A DNA stretch of 64,000 nt from Alentia gelatinosa (taxonomy: Eukaryota > Annelida > Polychaeta > Phyllodocida > Polynoidae): NCBI GenBank assembly GCA_950022655.1, contig OX465584.1, positions 43,382,723 to 43,446,722 on the forward strand. Direction: 5' to 3'. How positions within the stretch are numbered: position 1 is the stretch's first letter; each line of letters opens with the position of its first letter. Below the pieces are notes generated by a model. That model searched no databases. It was not told the origin of the DNA and worked only from the letters and a program-made list of their open reading frames with translations. This document shows positions 60,400 through 64,000 of the stretch, piece by piece. The position numbers were made by a program, and so were the translations under genes.

Positions 60400-61580
60400 C
60401 CCACTAGAGATGCATATGCATGCCATTCGAGACAGGTCAGCTTTCTTTGCTGTGCTGTTGTCTTTTACATATATATTGCCCTGCGTCTGCCAGTGGACAT
60501 ACAAATTGCGTTGATCCTTTTGATTTTCTTAATATTCGTTGTTTCAGAAACCCACTACAAACGATCTTACAAAAGATGGATACTCCAGATTATTATAGGT
60601 GTTCAGTATTGAATTTGAAGATATCTATGTAATCCAAATAATGATAACGGAATATGTATCTCCGGTACAGCCACCCACTATTGAGAAAGGTTACACGCGT
60701 TGACGAACAACTTGGTTTAGTTGCAGAGACGATAAATCTGCATCCACATAGATTTAGCAATATGTTTTATTAACGTATTGCTGCCAATCCCTGTAATATC
60801 GCTGCGGCCATCTGGTAAATTTAGCACAGTAATAAGACATTCCAAGGAAATAATCGCAGAAAGATTGAATTCAACTGAAAGCCAATTCCAATATTTGACC
60901 TATAGATTGGTTTTGTTGTCTATATTGTGCTGAATTTACTACTGACGGATATTTTTTAAGTCCAAAGGAACTCTTTGGCGGATTCAAAAACTGCACCTCC
61001 CATAGCCTTTAGACTTAGCTACGTCTTTTATTTTCTAGCGTTCCCACAACCACCAAAAAATGCGTGCCCATTATTAGGACTCTTTATCTGAGTCATCCCA
61101 GGTAATTACCATCGCTAACGTCTTACAGAGAAATAGAAACGAAATATCTCTGCCCGATTCCGCTGAGATTGATAAAACCTTTACAATTAGAGAGGAATAA
61201 AATGTTGTTCCTCACGCTATATAATGTTATTGGGTCCTAATCACAAACAATACTGATATAAACTATGGGTTTAGGGAGGCTCTCGCTTCAGTAGTTCATG
61301 GGTATGTCTTCTTGTGAATCCAAGGCCTCGAATTAGCAGGGAATGCTTGCTCCGTAGATGCCTCTCGCACACGTCTGTATTGAATGTAAAGTAATGAACT
61401 AATATTCATTCCACACAGTTATCTTAGCCATCTTTACTTTCTAGGTCATAATCATGAAACATAGCAAATGTAGTTTTGTTCAGATTAGAATCGATCATGG
61501 CGATCATGCACTTTAATCATCATCATCGTATAGCAGTTGTTAATGTTTAGCCTTCATAGTCTTTATGTATACGTCTAAAA
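60400..61580. other. No gene recognised
   Basis: No supported coding, RNA or element features. Confidence 0.4.
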
Positions 61581-61584
61581 GGCC

Positions 61585-61672
61585 TCTTCCACAGGAGACT
61601 AGTACTCCGTCCGTCCAGTTATTCCGTCTGAAATTCAGACGGAATGAGACGGACGGCTCAGTGGAGGCGACT
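61585..61672. repeat. Hairpin around ATTCCGTCTGAAATTCAGACGGAAT
   Basis: A 25-nt palindrome (12-nt arms ATTCCGTCTGAA around one base) at 61621-61645 lies inside a wider inverted repeat CCGTCCGT / ACGGACGG. ATCCGTCTGACGGA follows at about 61684. Confidence 0.85.
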
Positions 61673-61699
61673 GGCTTGGGTAAATCCGTCTGACGGACT

Positions 61700-64000
61700 G
61701 CTATATAATCGTTAAAATATAAGGTATGTTTTTCTTTTGTTTGATCTTTAATTTACCCTTTCTCTCGTGTATAGGGGGAGGGATTTTATCCCCACGCCCT
61801 CCGAGGGGCACACAAAATACACCAACCACACACAACCCTTCATGTTTCCAATAAATATAACCAAAAGACTGCACTTTCACCGCTCAGTGCCACAACATTG
61901 CCTTCATACCAGCTCAAACACGCCCACACTTGACATACTCCATAAATATATGGAGGATATCCCGTGCATTTGCGATTCCTGGAATTTGTGATAAAGGATG
62001 GATATCCGGGTTCCCTGTTGACATCTATTGGTGATTTGTGGAGTGTTGTGCCACAACAATAGACACATTTAGCCACTGGCAACTTGACACCGTGATCACA
62101 AAGCTAAAGCATATTTGATATTGCAATATGCACTTTGCATTTTTTAGATTTGGCTTTGCATGTGCATTGATAAATAGGCGCTTGCTGCTTACTAGAGGTT
62201 TATTGATAGATACCTAGTAGAGTAAGAAAGCGAGGACAATGTACAACCAGCAGTAGTGAAGGGATACTGCACAACTCCGATTACCGAGACTGGGTGTTTA
62301 TGAAGTCTAATCCTGCAGCTCCTGTTCTCATATCCCATCGGAAGGTGCTACAATATGAGGCCTGGTTCCACCTGTCGACTTTTGACTCCGATGAATTTTT
62401 AGGCCGTCGAGGTTTTATGGGAAATCGCCACGTGTAAACAGAAAAAGGTCGGCGATCGATATATTTTCCGACTTTGTATGTTTCTTGGTATGGTTTGATT
62501 TTGTCGCCGATCTTTCATGAAATTGTTTGGTGTTCGAAACACCCTGTCCTAATCTGCATATTAGAATGTGTGATTCCTAAAAATCAACGATCATTTTGTC
62601 GGCAGGTAGAAAAAGACATAAAGGTTTTTAGGTTTAGTAAGTATATTAAGTACTGTTTATGTGACCCACGAAACATTATTCATACACACACACTAAAAAG
62701 TATATAAACGTATATAAAATCACCATACTTCAGAGGACTCAAATGTGGAATGAGCCGCCACCATTTACACAATATTTAGAAACTAAAAGGTTTAAACACG
62801 AGTTTGTTAGACTTCGTAAAGCCAAAGTAAACGTCGGTGAAATTGTATAGCTGTACCATGGACATTGGTGGCTAACATCAGACATTCTCATTTTCACTCC
62901 TCCCGATGACTAATACTCGGTGTTCCTGTACTGTTATATCTATGCACTATCTTTTTTCTCTCTCTATTGGTTGCGCTTTGTACAAGTGAGCATGTAAAGA
63001 AACCCTATACTTCAATGGGAGAACTTTCTTTGAAAGAAGTGAATAAAGCTTTAAACAAGTAACAGTTCTATCAACAGGGAAGAGCTTATGTTGCTGGTGT
63101 CTCTGTGGGAATGTATTGACGTGTCCTACGCATTTTATTGTGTTTACTGCCGCGCCTTCCCATACAATTCCCCAAATACACTCCCCGCAGTATTTTTTAT
63201 GTCTTATTTAAGAACACAAAACGTACTTTATCGCCTAGTCTTAAAAAGGTTAGTTAAACTTCTGCGTTTTTATTACACAGATTGTTCCAGACAGTGATTT
63301 AATAGCTTCATGGGCAAATATGTTCAACATTTTTCTGTTATGTGTCTTCTTTATTGTCACAATGGGACATGAAATAAAGGATGAAACCTTTTATTTCCCA
63401 CATGTAAATAATCATAGCTTAATTATAGTGTAATTTATCTCGTTGTTTTCATATAAGTTAAACAAATTCAATAAATTTATCTTCAATGTATCGCATCTTC
63501 TGTGTTACCCAATTACAGTGTATTTATATAAATATCCCCTCCCTGCTACTTTCTGTATTTAGTGTAATAGTTGCTCTTCATTAATTCTGCTGGTCCTAGT
63601 GTGGTATTGTACCTTATCATATGTGATATAATTTTTGATATTTCGGGTATTCTACTGTTCACTTCTCAAAAATATCCCTCAAATTGGTCTATAACTCTGT
63701 AACGTACTATGAAGAAACATGACAAATGAGATGAATTGAGGGAGTGATTACACATTACTTCAATGTTGACACAGTCCGAAAATCGAAAAGGCAGGTATTC
63801 CGTCTTAGATAAAGGGATTGGTTGATCTTTTATGTGGCGTTTCCACGACGAAAACCCTATCGATGATAGTCACGCTATACCGAAGTCGGTCGGTGTTTCT
63901 CCTTGTGAAAAGTAGGTGGCACATATAGCCAGTTTATCAATATCATAGTTCGGCTCAAAATCAGTCAGTTGTGCCGTATTGCATAAGGAGGCAGAAAAAT
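61700..64000. other. No gene recognised to the window end
   Basis: AT-rich sequence; short plus-strand ORFs at 62474-62707 and 63088-63297 have no recognised domains or splice context. Confidence 0.4.

Overview
The window is animal (metazoan) nuclear DNA. It holds one intron-rich gene that can be assembled from end to end, with canonical splice sites, set among non-LTR retrotransposon remnants, short inverted-repeat elements, microsatellites and long poly-C tracts. Nothing looks bacterial: there are no operons, Shine-Dalgarno sites or dense ORFs. The style fits an invertebrate, perhaps a marine lophotrochozoan or similar, but the sequence does not fix the species.

The central feature is a minus-strand gene of 15 coding exons, from the ATG at 30853 to the stop at 12241. 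It encodes a predicted 785-residue type II membrane protein of the M13 (neprilysin / endothelin-converting enzyme) peptidase family. Every splice junction keeps frame, and the fold-defining cysteines are in place. All the catalytic positions are replaced: the zinc motif HExxH reads ARMVR, the zinc ligand of ENIAD is Arg, the catalytic His near the C terminus is Ala, and the conserved Arg after it is Met. It is therefore an intact gene for a predicted catalytically dead M13 ectoprotein, and the most interesting object in the window.

Layout. 1-3.9 kb: a 3.5-kb inverted-repeat element loaded with tandem arrays and carrying one end of a CACTA-like transposon. 3.9-12.2 kb: dispersed repeats, a long hairpin and two LINE remnants. 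12.2-30.9 kb: the M13-like gene, whose introns hold MITEs, (AT)n arrays and duplications. 31-44 kb: mostly unassignable sequence with hairpin elements and a 1-kb cluster of TTAA-flanked repeats. 44.9-46.8 kb and 53.4-54.0 kb: broken LINEs on the minus strand. 56.0-57.6 kb: a CACTA-like transposon with a GGT target duplication. 58-64 kb: repeats and no recognisable gene.

A few isolated exon-like stretches on the plus strand (43851-43908, 47118-47281, 57020-57103, 59396-59615) are recorded at low confidence. No tRNA, rRNA or CRISPR array was found.
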